From positions 6,255,355-6,319,354 of the forward strand of contig JAGTTD010000005.1 of the NCBI GenBank assembly GCA_018398585.1: 64,000 bases of DNA, read 5' to 3'. This DNA comes from Simmondsia chinensis. Lineage: Eukaryota; Streptophyta; Magnoliopsida; Caryophyllales; Simmondsiaceae. A program made the position numbers and the translations under genes. Positions 35,733-46,414 of this stretch are shown here, piece by piece. The number at the start of each line of letters is the position of its first letter. Position 1 is the stretch's first letter. The notes below the pieces were generated by a model, which worked only from the letters and a program-made list of their open reading frames with translations, did not search any database and was not told where the DNA came from.

Positions 35733-36339
35733 GATTGCATTATCCAACTTTAATTTTAGTCAATTTCACTGTAGGGATCTTAGCAGTCTCAGTGTGGTCG
35801 CATTAGTTGTTTACTTTGGTAATTTTGGCCTGTACAAATATGAAAGCTAGGTCCTCGTCTAAATGTTAATCTGAAGGCTCCATTAGTAAAATTTACATAT
35901 GCTATACATTTTTAGACATGCATCTGTACTTTACCGTTTAAAAAGGGTTTCTATATGTAATTTCAATAATACGGTGCATTTTCTTGATATTATCTATATT
36001 TTTCCATTTAAAAAATAGATAATTAAAAAAAAAAATGATAGCTACACCTAAATTAAAAATTCATATTCTATATTTTTCTAAATTTATAACTTTTTAATTT
36101 TCAAATTATAAATTATACCCCATCATTTACTACTTGGTATACTTATGAACTTTTGATCGAGAATTTATGTATATAACCAAATAACATATATACATGTTTG
36201 ATCCCGTTTAATTTATGTACCTTACTTTACTAACAATGTCCTGAGCTATCTAATGAACATAAAGATGTCGCGGCCGGAGTCATTTAGTTGGGCGAGATCT
36301 TGAACTGTTTCCTTCCTGGTTGAAGATTCATCTTGTATT

Positions 36340-36545
36340 GTCGCAGGCCAATTAGGGAACAAGCACATTGTAATAGAAGGAGACAATGAAGTGGCTATTA
36401 AGAGTTCCTACGGGGGTTGGCTATCCATGGAGAATCGAGAAGGTCATCAACGACATTAGGGTTCCGATTAGAGATTTGCAGGTATGCTACTTTAGACACG
36501 TGTTTACGGAAAGTAATATAGCTGTAGATCCTACACTTTGAGAGT
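36340..36545 (+). pseudogene. RNase H-like fragment of a retroelement
   Basis: Short stretches in two frames code HIVIEGDNEVAIKSSY, then PWRIEKVINDIRVPI and CYFRHVFTESNIAVD. This is the pattern of the RNase H domain found in plant LINE polyproteins and related orphan proteins. Frameshifts and a stop show it is dead. Confidence 0.5.
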
Positions 36546-36584
36546 TTGTTTTTAGGAGTTGCCTTTTCATCAAGCGCATTATGC

Positions 36585-37028
36585 TTTGTTTGGCAACATA
36601 GTAAAGGAGGGTAAAAAGAGGTAAATGAGAATAAGGGTAAAGAGGGATAAAGGGGAGGAAGGTAAGGTAATATTCTACCCTTATTTGAATATGTCAAATT
36701 AAAAGGGGTAAGGATAAAGAGGGGTAAATGAGTTACCCTTATTTGGCAATTGGGTAAAGGGGTAAAGGTAAAGAGAATTATAGTTAAAATAAGGGTAAAA
36801 GTGTCAAATTTTTTTTAAAATTACCCTTACCCCCCTTTACCCTCCAATTTGAGGGTTAAAGAAATTGGGGGTAAAGAGGGGTAATGGGGGGTAAAAAGGG
36901 GTAAAAAATTACCCCTTATTACCCCCTTTTACCCTTCAAATAACTTTGCCAAACAGGGGTGAAAAATTACCCCTCTTTACCCGTACTCCCCTTTATCCCT
37001 CTTTATCCCGTTGCCAAACAGGGGGTTA
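36585..37028. mobile_element. GGGGTAA-rich foldback MITE, copy 1
   Basis: Ends TTTGTTTGGCAAC and GTTGCCAAACAGGGGG are inverted. The interior is repeated AAAGAGGGGTAAATGAG / TTACCCCTCTTTACCC, strongly strand-biased in purines then pyrimidines. The partner copy is at 55815-56275. Confidence 0.7.
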
Positions 37029-38100
37029 GGAATCTTGGCGATGCAAACTTTGTAAACATCACGTTGATAATGCACTCATGATAGGGACATTCTTATTAAA
37101 AAATACTAATATATCTATGCTTTAGAAAATAAATACAAAACTATAGTAAGAAAACAATAGATATAAAATTAAGGATTATTTACTCCAAGTATTTTACACA
37201 TTGTGAAAATTTAATTATTATACGTTTACTTGTATTAATTTATTCCCTATACAATTAATACTGTGTCAATTTGATCTTTATAAAAAAATTCATGTTAAGT
37301 TGCTAATGAAGTTTAAATGGTCCAACCATTTGGGTTAAAAATGAATGAATGGTTGGATTTGTAATGGATTATTTACATTAATGTAATTGCGTATTAAAAA
37401 AAATTAAGTTAATATCTTAAATTTGACCAAAGGATTAAGTTGATATAATATAAATTGTACAAGGATTAATTGATACAATTAAAAGCACACGAACTAAAGT
37501 AACACAAACAAGGTGTAGGAACTAGTGTAAATACCCTAAAATTAATGATTGCAAACTATAAGCAATGCAAAATGCACAAGTGAAGACTGTTTCCACCCAT
37601 ATTGAACACAAGTGAAGCCTCCATTTTCCACCTCGATTCTATTATTTAGCACAAATGTCATCCTCCATTAAAAGCACAAAGCATCTTGCACAGTGATATC
37701 GTGTCACACATCTCGCGTTAACGTCAAATTATACAAATTTATAAAATGAAACTATTTTTTTTAACATGTTCCTTTAAACCAATGGAAACTCAAGGATATG
37801 ATTTTTCAAGAAATAAAGAGCAGGGTGTGATGCAAAATTTAACAAAACTCAACTTCACACATCATCAAATATCAAATACTAGGTTCATAACCTCTTTTAA
37901 TTGTAGCCATAATCAACTCTTACTCTTGTGGAGCCATGAAAACTCAGCAACTATAAAGTTATCAACAAGGTTTTCCCAAAATCACCAGAATTTATTTCAG
38001 AGTTCAATCATTATAGTAACCCTCTTCTCTACCGGTTACTCTTTTAACACGGGTACAAACCTGGTTCTCTGCGCGAAAATGATCAAAGAAGAGAGAGAGT
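37029..38100. other. intergenic and PGK 3' UTR
   Basis: AT-rich without recognised exons. The PGK 3' UTR probably covers part of 37740-38100. The open plus-strand frame 37746-38162 overlaps the PGK last exon in antisense and is not supported as a gene. Confidence 0.5.
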
Positions 38101-41100
38101 TCAAGCATCGTCAAGGGCAAGGACACCAGGCAGAGACTTGCCCTCCAAGAGCTCCAAGCTAGCACCACCTCCAGTGGAGATGTGGCTCATCTTGTCTGCC
38201 AGCCCCACCTTCTCTACAGCTGCAACCGAGTCGCCGCCTCCGATGATTGTGGTCACCCCATTGCCGCTCAGTTCTGCCAGCTTCTTGGCTATGGCCTGTA
38301 TTTCCCAATATTGGTAAAATTATGATAGTTTGAATAAAAAATAGCGCTCGTCATGGTAATTGGGCTAATCCAACTAACTTCCATTGTGTTCGATTGCGCT
38401 GGCTTTAACAGTTCAATGTATAGGAGGAACATCATGCTACAAATAGGGGGTTTAAAAGACCCGAGGCCAGCTTGAGATCCCTTCTAGAGCCAGCTCAAAA
38501 GGTTTAGGTCATTTTGAGCTTGAGCCACCCATGATCTAATGAAACTCAAGCTCGTAAACTTGCAAGATTAAATGAGCCCATCTTAATACAATTTATTAGC
38601 CTAAATATGCCCAATCATGCCAAATTCCAGCCTGAATGAGTTCAGCTCAAGCTTCAAATAAGCACAAACACGCCAAGATCGCACCTAAATAAGACAATTT
38701 TAGCTCAAAGCTTGCCAAGTTGGGTTTAAACTCAACCAAGCCTATGAAGGACCATGCTCGAGCAAAAGCATGGCAAGCTTCAAGTCTAGGTCGGCTCAGC
38801 TCATACACAACCCTAGCCACAAACCCAAAAAACAAATGGTAGGAGACATCCTAGGTCTTCTTTTCACCTTATCTAGTTATCTACGGAATAGACCTCATGT
38901 ATAGGTAGAAGAAAATAGCGCATCGATAACAAAGCATCCTATACCAGACCTTTCATTAGCGGGAACCTCTTTGAGGCACTGGGTTGCTATTATTGTTGAT
39001 AACACCGCCACCTTGTGTTGTTACACTAATTAGTAACACCAATAAATGCAGCCTTGGTCACTTTTAGGAGGGTTGACCGTACTAATGCAGCCACATACCT
39101 ATTCAAATCAAGCTTAAGTAACATGCAAGTTACGTGATGATCTTACCTCAGTGCCCTGTGCAAATTTCTCAAACTCAAAGACACCCATAGGTCCATTCCA
39201 AATTATGGTTTGTGTGGTGTCGAGAGCCTCATTGAAAGTCTTGATGGAATCTGGTCCAATATCCAACCCCATCCAACCATCTGGGATAGCAGATGCTGGC
39301 ACAACCTGCAAAACAAGTATGTTTCTAATTAACCATATATAACCAAACTCTCACGACACATTATTTAAGGGCTTGTTAGGAATCATTTTTAGTTTACGGT
39401 TTTTCCTTTTTTAAAAGCTCATATGTTGAAAACCATTTTGTCTTGTTCATGGTTTTTTATTTTTAGTATTTTTTCCTGAGGGAAACCAAAACCAAGAAAA
39501 ATCATTTTCAAAACTAGATTTAGTTTTTAAAACCAAAAGTTACAAAAAATATACGAAACAGCTCCTAAAAGAACAATGATACGTATACTAAATCGTAACA
39601 GCAGACGTGCAAACTGAAAAAAGACAGAACGAGTCAAACCTTGCTTTCAGCGTCAGCAGCAAATTTATCAGCAATGACCACATCAGTGGGAAGCATCAAA
39701 GAGACTCCTTTAGCCTTAGCCTTCTCAAGCAATGAGGTTGCAAGGTCAAGTTTGTCTTCCTCCACCAGAGATGATCCAACCGAGTATCCTTGGGCTTTGT
39801 AGAAGGTAAACATCATTCCTCCGCCGAGCAAAAGAATGTCAACCTTTGCTAACAATGACTCCATGACACCGATCTTGGTTGATACCTTTGAGCCACCCAC
39901 AATAGCGGCAAAAGGCTTCTTGGGATTCGACACAGCACCGACAAGATAGTCAAGTTCCTGAAACAAATAGATACAGAAGTAAATAAGAGAACTCTTCAAC
40001 CAAAGGTTAGCTTTACCCAACATGTGTTCATTACTGCAGAAGAAGCAGATCAACGCCCTAAAAGGTGAGTGAAAGATACCCCATAAGATTCAGAATATTG
40101 TAGCTGCCATTAGAGAGTTAATCCAAGAATGTGGATCGGTTCGAATTAATCATTGCTTTAGGAAGGCAAGCATGATGACTGATTAGATCGTAAAATTCAA
40201 ACATTCTATTCACCAACAAGCAAAGGAACAAAGGAACATACCCAGTGCCTTAAGGGCTCCCACCTACGCAGGGTCGGGGGGGGGGGGGGGGGTACGCAGC
40301 CTTCCCCCTTCAGGGTGTTAACCTGAAGAGAGGCTGTTTCCCAGTCCCCCAACCTGAGGGTGAGGACTTCCCAGAAGGTCACCCATCCTATTACTACTCT
40401 CGCCCAAGCACGCTTAACTTCGGAGTTCTAATGGGATCCTGGTACTATTCACCAATAAGCAAATGGTCTAATATTGTTTGTAAACAGTTAGCTTGTATTA
40501 CTACCAATGATACCTTAGGTAGACCCTTACCTTACCTAAAGTGTACCACTTACCATATTGTAAGGGGAAAAACGGATTAGATGAGGTTTTTATGGCAGAA
40601 AACACAAGGAAAATATTTCAACTTGGAATAGATAACTAGCAAATGCATGCCACAGGAATTAGAAAGAAACATAAATAAACTCAAGAACCACAGATTTACA
40701 ACATAGTCGAATCCTCAAAATGAAAACTATCAGATTTATGTTCCACTTTTGCATGAGTTGACCGCATGATTGAAAGATAATTTGAAACCTATTGAAATCA
40801 GAATACAGGTTCATTTTATTGCACGCGTTACCTTCTGCATGAGGAAACCAGCGACAGAAGGCTTCAAATACTTGGCAACACCTTCAGTGGAGGCGTGTGC
40901 CCTGTGTGCTGTGCCAAATGCATCATTCACATAGACCTCTGCTAAGGCAGCCAATTTCTTTGCAAATTCAGGGTCATTCTTCTCTTCCTCTTTGTAGAAC
41001 CTTACATTCTCAAGAAGCAAGACTCCTCCTCCAGGCAATTCTGCTGCCAAATTCTCAACCTCTGGACCAACGCTGTCATTGGCCATTTTAACCTACAGAT

Positions 41101-42627
41101 GCAGTATGTTATTAGTTGAAGAACTAGGAAAAGATGACGACTTAGAATAGCCTACATGGTACAAATATTGACTAGAAAGGTGGGAGACTGTTAGAAAGTA
41201 TACCTCGACCCCAAGAAGCTCTGAGAGCCTTGGTACAAGGGGCTTCAAGCTGTACTTTGGTGTAACACCTTTTGGGCGTCCCTGAAAGCAGAATTCATGG
41301 AATATTAGAATACCCTTAACTATATGAGAAGTACTGGAACATGATGACTCAGAAAACAACTGAAAGACAAACCATACGCAACAAGAAGCCCACAGGGATT
41401 TCAGGCTAGACTGAAATTGAAGCAATGTATAAAATGGCTAATAGGATACGCATTACCTTACGCTTGCTTGGCTGAAAAAATGTACTCTTCATAATCACTT
41501 TTGTAAAAAGTATCTCCAAGGGTTTTTTTGCCTGAAAAAATTGTGTTTTGGCTTCTGCTTCTACAAGAAAAATACAATATTTTCCTTTTTGTATTTAAAA
41601 GTATAAAATCACTTTTCTTTCCGGACTAAGACACCATAAAATATTTTTTAAAAATTTCACAGAAAACCCATTCCTGTTTGAAAAAAGCTCGGCCAAACAG
41701 GCCCAAAGGCCCCTAGAGAGAAACTGTTTCACAAAAACAACCAACAAGTAAACAAACCAAGTTGCATGCAACATGAACAAAGAAAACAGGATCAATGAAC
41801 AATAAGGCAGACGAATTCAACATTTCTTAAGCTTGATTACAGCCGAGGAAATAAGCACGCTCAGCCAACAATTTCCCATCAACCAAAAACAAAAAATGAT
41901 CAAAAGCAATCAAATTTCAAACACATATCTAACAGTATTTCAGATTAATCAGCAACAAACGAGAACCCTGAGCACATAATGCAACTAGCCAATCGATATT
42001 AGCCCTGAACTCAAACAAAAAACAGCAAACATAAAGCCATGCGTCATACACTTCTCCACAAAACAAAAGCCATAATAAACAAAAAAAGGAATCAATTCAT
42101 CCGAAAATTATCAGATCCAGTAAAAAAAATACACAAAATGACCGATCCACTCAAAACCGATACGCATTAAATCAAATCCGAAACTTAAATAAAAAACAAC
42201 AGAGATAGAGAAGATATACCAGATGACTACAAAGAATGCTACTTTTTGTAAGAATTTGATCAATTTCGTATAGAATTTAACCAAATTTAACAGATCCAGT
42301 AAAAAAAATTAATCAGATGCACTCAACAATAAAAAAACGAAGAAACCCTACTAAGCTCCTGCAAATCAAATCACCAATCCACTCAAAAAATCGAAAAGAA
42401 CACACAGGCAGAGAGAGAGAGAGATATTATACCAGATGACTACAAAGAATGACTTTAGCGCCATTGTTCATCAAATACTTGATAGTAGGAACAGAAGCAC
42501 GAACTCTAGTATCATCAGTGATATTACAGTTATCGTCCAAAGGAACATTCAAATCAACCCTAACAAACACTCTCTTTCCCTTCAATTCCGCCTCTTTCAA
42601 CGAAGACACGCCCTTCTTCACAGCCAT
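38101..42627 (-). CDS. PGK: phosphoglycerate kinase, cytosolic (complete)
   Basis: Phosphoglycerate kinase transfers phosphate from 1,3-bisphosphoglycerate to ADP in glycolysis and runs in reverse in gluconeogenesis. Six exons (42433-42627, 41204-41281, 40832-41092, 39640-39957, 39147-39305, 38101-38295), all in phase 0, give 401 aa plus TGA, the usual cytosolic length. No transit peptide: the protein starts [20 protein letters not shown]. Visible motifs are the signature [13 protein letters not shown] (residues about 18-30), [53 protein letters not shown] and the nucleotide-loop [11 protein letters not shown]. It ends [10 protein letters not shown]. All key motifs are present, so an active enzyme is expected. 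Introns carry a hAT-like MITE (38444-38815), SINEs (38940; 40227-40444) and a MITE (41463-41705). TATA and heat-shock-element matches lie about 150 bp upstream of the ATG. Confidence 0.97.
38444..38815. mobile_element. degenerate hAT-like MITE in the last PGK intron
   Basis: Begins TAGGGGGTTTAAAAGACC and ends CATACACAACCCTA. Flanked by GCTACAAA (38436-38443) and GCCACAAA (38816-38823), 7 of 8 identical. The interior has AGCTTGAGC / AAGCTCG words of the AGCTCG family. Confidence 0.7.
38940..38998 (+). mobile_element. SINE 3'-end fragment in a PGK intron
   Basis: AGCGGGAACCTCTTTGAGGC, then ACTGGGTTGCTATTATTGTTG: only the last about 50 bp of the SINE body with a TTG-type tail. Confidence 0.55.
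39361..39575. repeat. foldback/MITE-like repeat in a PGK intron
   Basis: AT-rich palindromic sequence starting GGGCTTGTTAGGAATCATTT and closing GAAACAGCTCC, with TTTTTAGTTT / AAACTAGATTTAGTTTT internal symmetry. Related to 9728-9980. Confidence 0.4.
40227..40444 (-). mobile_element. 5S rRNA-headed SINE, copy 3, in a PGK intron
   Basis: The minus strand begins in the 5S sequence (CCAGGATCCCATTAGAACTC, CGAAGTTAAGCGTGCTTGGG, CGAGAGTAGTAATAGGATGG, GTGACCTTCTGGGAAGTCC). It continues into the body (CAACCTGA.., GAAACAGCCTCTCTTCAGG, AAGGCTGCGTACC) and the 3' end (GTGGGAGCCCTTAAGGCACT). A G-run (40268-40286) replaces the usual CCCCCAGACC region. A long target duplication CTATTCACCAAYAAGCAAA.. is at 40206-40226 and 40445-40466 with two or three differences. 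Confidence 0.85.
41463..41705. mobile_element. MITE in PGK intron 1
   Basis: Inverted ends GCTTGCTTGGCTGAAAAAA and TTTGAAAAAAGCTCGGCCAA..ACAGGCCC, with an AT-rich core. Related in its ends to the GGGCCTGTTTGG elements at 58936 and 61387. Confidence 0.5.
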
Positions 42628-42761
42628 GGATGAGAAATTGGAGATCGATTGAAGAAAATCGAAGATCGGATGCGAAATTAGTGAGTGATTTGAAGGCGAT
42701 AAGGTAACGATCGGATCTTTAGGGCTCAAAATTGTATGGGTTTGTGTGAGTGAGTGAAGGT

Positions 42762-42786
42762 GGAAGGTTCTGGAATGGTTTATATA
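42762..42786 (-). promoter_or_regulatory. PGK TATA box with adjacent heat-shock element
   Basis: A minus-strand TATA box (CTATATAAAC, 42779-42786) lies about 155 bp upstream of the ATG. Five bases away is gGAAggTTCtgGAAt (42762-42776 on the plus strand), a perfect three-unit nGAAnnTTCnnGAAn heat-shock-factor site. HSF control is inferred from the motif only. Confidence 0.6.
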
Positions 42787-42789
42787 GTG

Positions 42790-43329
42790 GAAGAGGAGGA
42801 GGTGCAGTTTAAGATGGTGTTTGCTAAAATGAGCCGGTTAATGTTTTTGCGTTAGAAACCGCGAGGCATGTCTAGTAACAGAATATTGTTTTTCTTTCTC
42901 ATTTTAATTTTTTTTTTAAGTTTTACAATATAAAAAATTAAAATATACCTTTAAGTGGTCCTTATTTTTTAAATTTTTTTAAAATTGAGAATCATACATA
43001 AGTAAAACCCGTAAATCCAAAAAATAAATAATACGACTCGGACGCGGTTCGAACAATAATAACACTAACTTGATGGTTAAAAATAATATGCCTAAGTAAT
43101 ACCCGCAAATTAGTTAAACACTACAAAAAAAGGAGTATTTCGTATCAAAATAAATTACAAATATAGTCTAAACGTACAACATTTATTCTACCGATTGGTA
43201 TAATCGTTCCTCAGTTCATCGGTAATTACTTGCTAGACCCTGTTCATTTGGATTTGTTGGGATATATCCACCTCTACGCATTCCTATACAACGGGAATAG
43301 TATTCTCATTAGGGATTATTGCATCTTCT
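42790..43329. other. intergenic, no gene seen
   Basis: AT-rich upstream flank of PGK; the right part grades into the Harbinger relic. Confidence 0.5.
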
Positions 43330-43565
43330 CTATTATATGTCACAAATAATGTATCTGCTTGGTCTTTCCGTTCGAATAAAATTATGTAATGTACAACACG
43401 ATATGGGAATCAACTTTTGTCGCCTAAGTGGATAATTCGGTATCGCTTTTAAAATCGGAAACATAGTCTTTAGTACCCCAAAAGCCCGCTCTATCACATT
43501 CCGCAAAGACGAATGTCTATAATTAAATAACTCGCATAGTTTTCTTATGCGTCCTCTACGTTGAA
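43330..43565 (-). pseudogene. PIF/Harbinger transposase fragment
   Basis: Minus-strand frame from about 43560: LCELFNYRHSSLRNVIERAF, then GVLKTMFPILKAIPNYPLR and PISCCTLHNFIR. This is the C-terminal part of a DDE_Tnp_4 (PIF/Harbinger) transposase including the catalytic glutamate in VIERAFG. Stops follow after CDI. No N-terminal half or inverted repeats were found, so it is a fossil. Confidence 0.75.
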
Positions 43566-43884
43566 AATGTAAAAGAAAGTTTTGGAAAATACAATGTCAA
43601 GTTTTGGAAAGCATGGTGCCATTTTCAAAAGAAATTTTTTTCCAAATTTGTGAATGAATAGAAAAAACTGAAAAAAATGTTTTCCAACTTCTGGAATTAA
43701 AAAATTGGATTGCTAAACATGTTTTCTAATTTTTCAGGTAAATTTTCCTGAAAATTTGAAAAACTCTCAATTACTAGACATGTCCTAAATTTGGTTAAAT
43801 AATATGTAAAATGTAGAATAATGATACATACCTACATTTTTTAAAATTATATGTCACAAATAATATAATGATAAATTTAACTAG

Positions 43885-43990
43885 CAGGGGTGTAACTCGA
43901 GTTCGAAATCGATTACAATTTGCTCTCGTTCGTTATCTAGGCTCATGAGTTTATTGAGCCGAGTTCGAGTAAGCTCAATAAGTTTAACAA
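43885..43990. repeat. truncated AGCTCG-family hAT-MITE fragment
   Basis: Starts AGGGGTGTAACTCGAGTTCG and has GAGCCGAGTTCGAG words, but ends after about 100 bp with no right terminus. Confidence 0.45.
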
Positions 43991-44094
43991 GCCAAGTTTG
44001 AACAAAGGGATGGGGTGCTTTGGAAATGGCTTTTCTTATTAATAGGGGCGTAACTCTTTTTACTGTTGCTTGCCTGACGGTTATTGCTTTATTT

Positions 44095-44560
44095 AGGGGG
44101 TGTAAGTGAGCCGAGGCGGCTCGTCATAAAGCTTGACTCGTGACGAGCTTGAGCTGCCAACTCATTTAGCTTTTTAAGCCGAGACCAAGCCTAACAAAGC
44201 TTAAGCTCATAGGCTTGTAAGCCTTAATGAGCCTAAGCGAACATTATCTTAATATAATTTATTAGCTTAAATATGTCAAATTGAACCAAGTTTGTACCTA
44301 AAGAAGTCAAGCCTGAGATAAGCCTAAATAAGCCAAGCTTGAGTCTAAATGAGCTTAATCTGAAATAGAACGAGCTTAGATTGAGCTTGAATAAGCCGAA
44401 ATTTTTAATGAGCTCGACCGAGCTGAGCCCGAGCCTAAACCGAGCTTGAGCTTGAAGTTTCCAAGTTTGGAGAGCTTTGAGCTTAGATGAATGTAAACAA
44501 GCCGAGCCTCAACCTCGAAGAGCTCAAGCTCGGCTCGACTCTGCTCAAATACGCCCCCAA
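44095..44560. mobile_element. AGCTCG-family hAT-like MITE
   Basis: Inverted ends AGGGGGTGTAAGTGAGCC and GGCTC..ACTCTGCTCAAATACGCCCCCAA. An exact 8-bp duplication CTTTATTT lies at 44087-44094 and 44561-44568. GAGCCGAG / AGCTTGAGCT words fill the interior. 466 bp, no ORF. Confidence 0.85.
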
Positions 44561-44611
44561 CTTTATTTGATTTGGATTTTGTAAATATTGATCCTTCTTT
44601 CTTTTTAGGGT

Positions 44612-44727
44612 TGGGGGCCCTTTAGAAACAATCTTTTTACAAGGTAAAACACTGTAGAAATAAAGTTCCGCATATATTATCCTTTCCCTACCCTACTTTA
44701 GTAGGAACATCTTTGAGGCACTGAAAA
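44612..44727 (+). mobile_element. SINE body fragment with A-tail
   Basis: GGTTGGGGGCCCTTTAGAAAC, then AGGTAAAACACTGTAG and TAGTAGGAACATCTTTGAGG, then CACTG followed by an A-run. Degenerate body of the 5S-headed family without its head. Confidence 0.6.
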
Positions 44728-44743
44728 AAAAAAAAAAGCAACA

Positions 44744-44878
44744 TACCTAGTGTCCAAATAGCTCCCGCCTAAGCAGGATCTGGGGGAGGCCGATGTACGC
44801 AACCTTCCCCCTTCAGGGTATTATCCCTGAAGAGAGGCTGTCTTCGAGTGCTCCCAACCTGAGGGTGAGAACTTCCCA
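44744..44878 (-). mobile_element. SINE body, opposite orientation to the previous one
   Basis: The minus strand has GGGAAGTTCTCACCCTCAGG (the last bases of the 5S-derived part), then TTGGGAGCACTCGAAGACAG.., TCAGGGATAATACCCTGAAG, GTTGCGTACATCGG and GGCGGGAGCTATTTGGACAC. Truncated inside the 5S head. With 44612-44727 it forms a tail-to-tail pair. Confidence 0.7.
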
Positions 44879-45244
44879 TGTATAAATCTAAAAACCAGTA
44901 ACACTAAATAATTTATATTACTAAAATTTAGTTAGCTAAAATTATTATTTATTATGTTACAAATAATATGGCATTTTTCTTTAAAAATTCGTTTAACTTT
45001 CGCCTATGTTTCTTTTTTTTCTAGAGGAACAGCTCATTATGTGCTGATACTTAGGGAATTTTCGAACACAAATGGAATATTCCCAGTTCTAAAAATGTTA
45101 ATTGTATTTTAATTTATAAGTTCAACTAGACATATAATAATACATTATATTATAAAAATAATGTTAAATAATATTTTCATGAACAAATAAATAAATTATA
45201 TCATATTATTAGTAATTTTTTTTGTCAAAAAAAGAGTCAGTCTC

Positions 45245-46122
45245 TTCAGGCAAGAGCAGTACCAGGTGTTAGTAGTTTGTATTGTAAAGTTAAGTAAAAA
45301 TGGGAATGCATCCCACATTGGAAAAGAAGAGGAAGAGACACTACTTTATAAGTAGGTGTCTCATATAAGCCTATTAGTATGTTGGGCTTGTTGTGGGCTT
45401 AGGAGTTCATGTTGCTCTTTATGGGCTAAGAAAATTCTAAAATCACACACGCGCGCGCGCAGCGCTTATGGCACTTTTGGCGGCTTATTAGGTGGCACTT
45501 GGCAGCGCAGTGCGGGTGCAAGGGGCTTAGTACGGGACATACCACACCGAATAATAACCTTTTATTATTATTTTATCTACTTAATTAAATAAAATGATTT
45601 TCGGATATTAAAAATGATAAAACTACTAAATTCGGTTAATGGCAGTTTTTGGATTTCTAAGTGAATTTAATTCCGGTTAAATAATGTGCCTCTATATAAG
45701 GTTTGATATGCCCATTAAATTTGTCTGAATCATCTTCTTCTTATTTTATCTTCTTCTTTCTTAAGAGAGTTCAGAGGATTTTCTGGTTGTTGTTCTCTAT
45801 AAAATCCAAGAAGACTTATTGCATCCTGGGGGTGTATTTGCTATATCTAAGAACAATCTTTGTGTAGAGAGGGCAAATAATACCTTAAAAACAGTGTTAA
45901 AACACGCCTTAAGCGTTAAGAATTTCCCCAAGTTACATTCTGCCATACCCATATTCTCAACACCAGGATGGGTGACCTCCTGGGAAGTCTTTACCCTCAG
46001 GTTGGGGGCACTGGAAAACAACCTCTCTTTAGGTTAACATCCTAAAGGGGGAAGGCTGCGTACATCCGTCCCTCCAGACCCTACGTAGGCGGGAGCCCCT
46101 GAGGCACTGGATATGTTCCTTT
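45245..46122 (+). mobile_element. 5S rRNA-headed SINE, copy 4, split by a solo LTR
   Basis: The 5S head part (GGCAAGAGCAGTACCAGG, 45249-45266) is separated by the solo LTR from its continuation (ATGGGTGACCTCCTGGGAAG from 45968) and the body (GGTTGGGGGCACTGG.., CTAAAGGGGGAAGGCTGCGT, ACATCC.., GGCGGGAGCCCCTGAGGCAC). An exact 18-nt duplication AAAAAAAGAGTCAGTCTC lies at 45227-45244 and 46123-46140. The head is 5'-truncated to the second half of 5S. Confidence 0.9.
45267..45962 (+). mobile_element. solo LTR, 696 bp, nested in a SINE
   Basis: Begins TGTTAGTAG and ends CTCAACA, flanked by exact 5-bp CCAGG (45262-45266, 45963-45967). It has CCCACATTGGAAA, a TATA-like CTCTATATAAGG near 45690 and a pyrimidine-rich region after it. 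No internal genes. The TGTTAG start suggests a Ty1/copia origin, which is only inferred. Produced by LTR-LTR recombination. Confidence 0.85.
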
Positions 46123-46299
46123 AAAAAAAGAGTCAGTCTCCTTACAATTGCATTGGCTCATGCCTTCTTTTACACTTGTATTGGTTCATGCCATCCTTCG
46201 AATATTATGAGAGGTCAACAATTAAAGAAATGCCAAAAATAATATAAGATCTATAATAAATTTTGAGTAAGAACTTGCACAAAATTATGCTTATTATAA

Positions 46300-46302
<3 letters not shown>

Positions 46303-46352
<50 letters not shown>
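46303..46352. repeat. (AT)n microsatellite
   Basis: About 25 uninterrupted AT units. Confidence 0.95.
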
Positions 46353-46354
<2 letters not shown>

Positions 46355-46414
46355 AATGTTAGATTTTAAATTTACAGTGATCTAAATATGTTAATATCTC
46401 GTTGTATATGTAAT

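Noticed and set aside
36585..37028. Interstitial telomere-like repeat
   Set aside because: Plant telomere sequence is TTTAGGG; the GGGGTAA words are irregular and bounded by inverted ends, so a foldback element explains them better.
37746..38162. 138-aa plus-strand ORF
   Set aside because: Antisense to the last PGK exon and its 3' UTR; no family resemblance.
45356..45592. 78-aa plus-strand ORF
   Set aside because: Lies wholly inside the solo LTR, which is non-coding.
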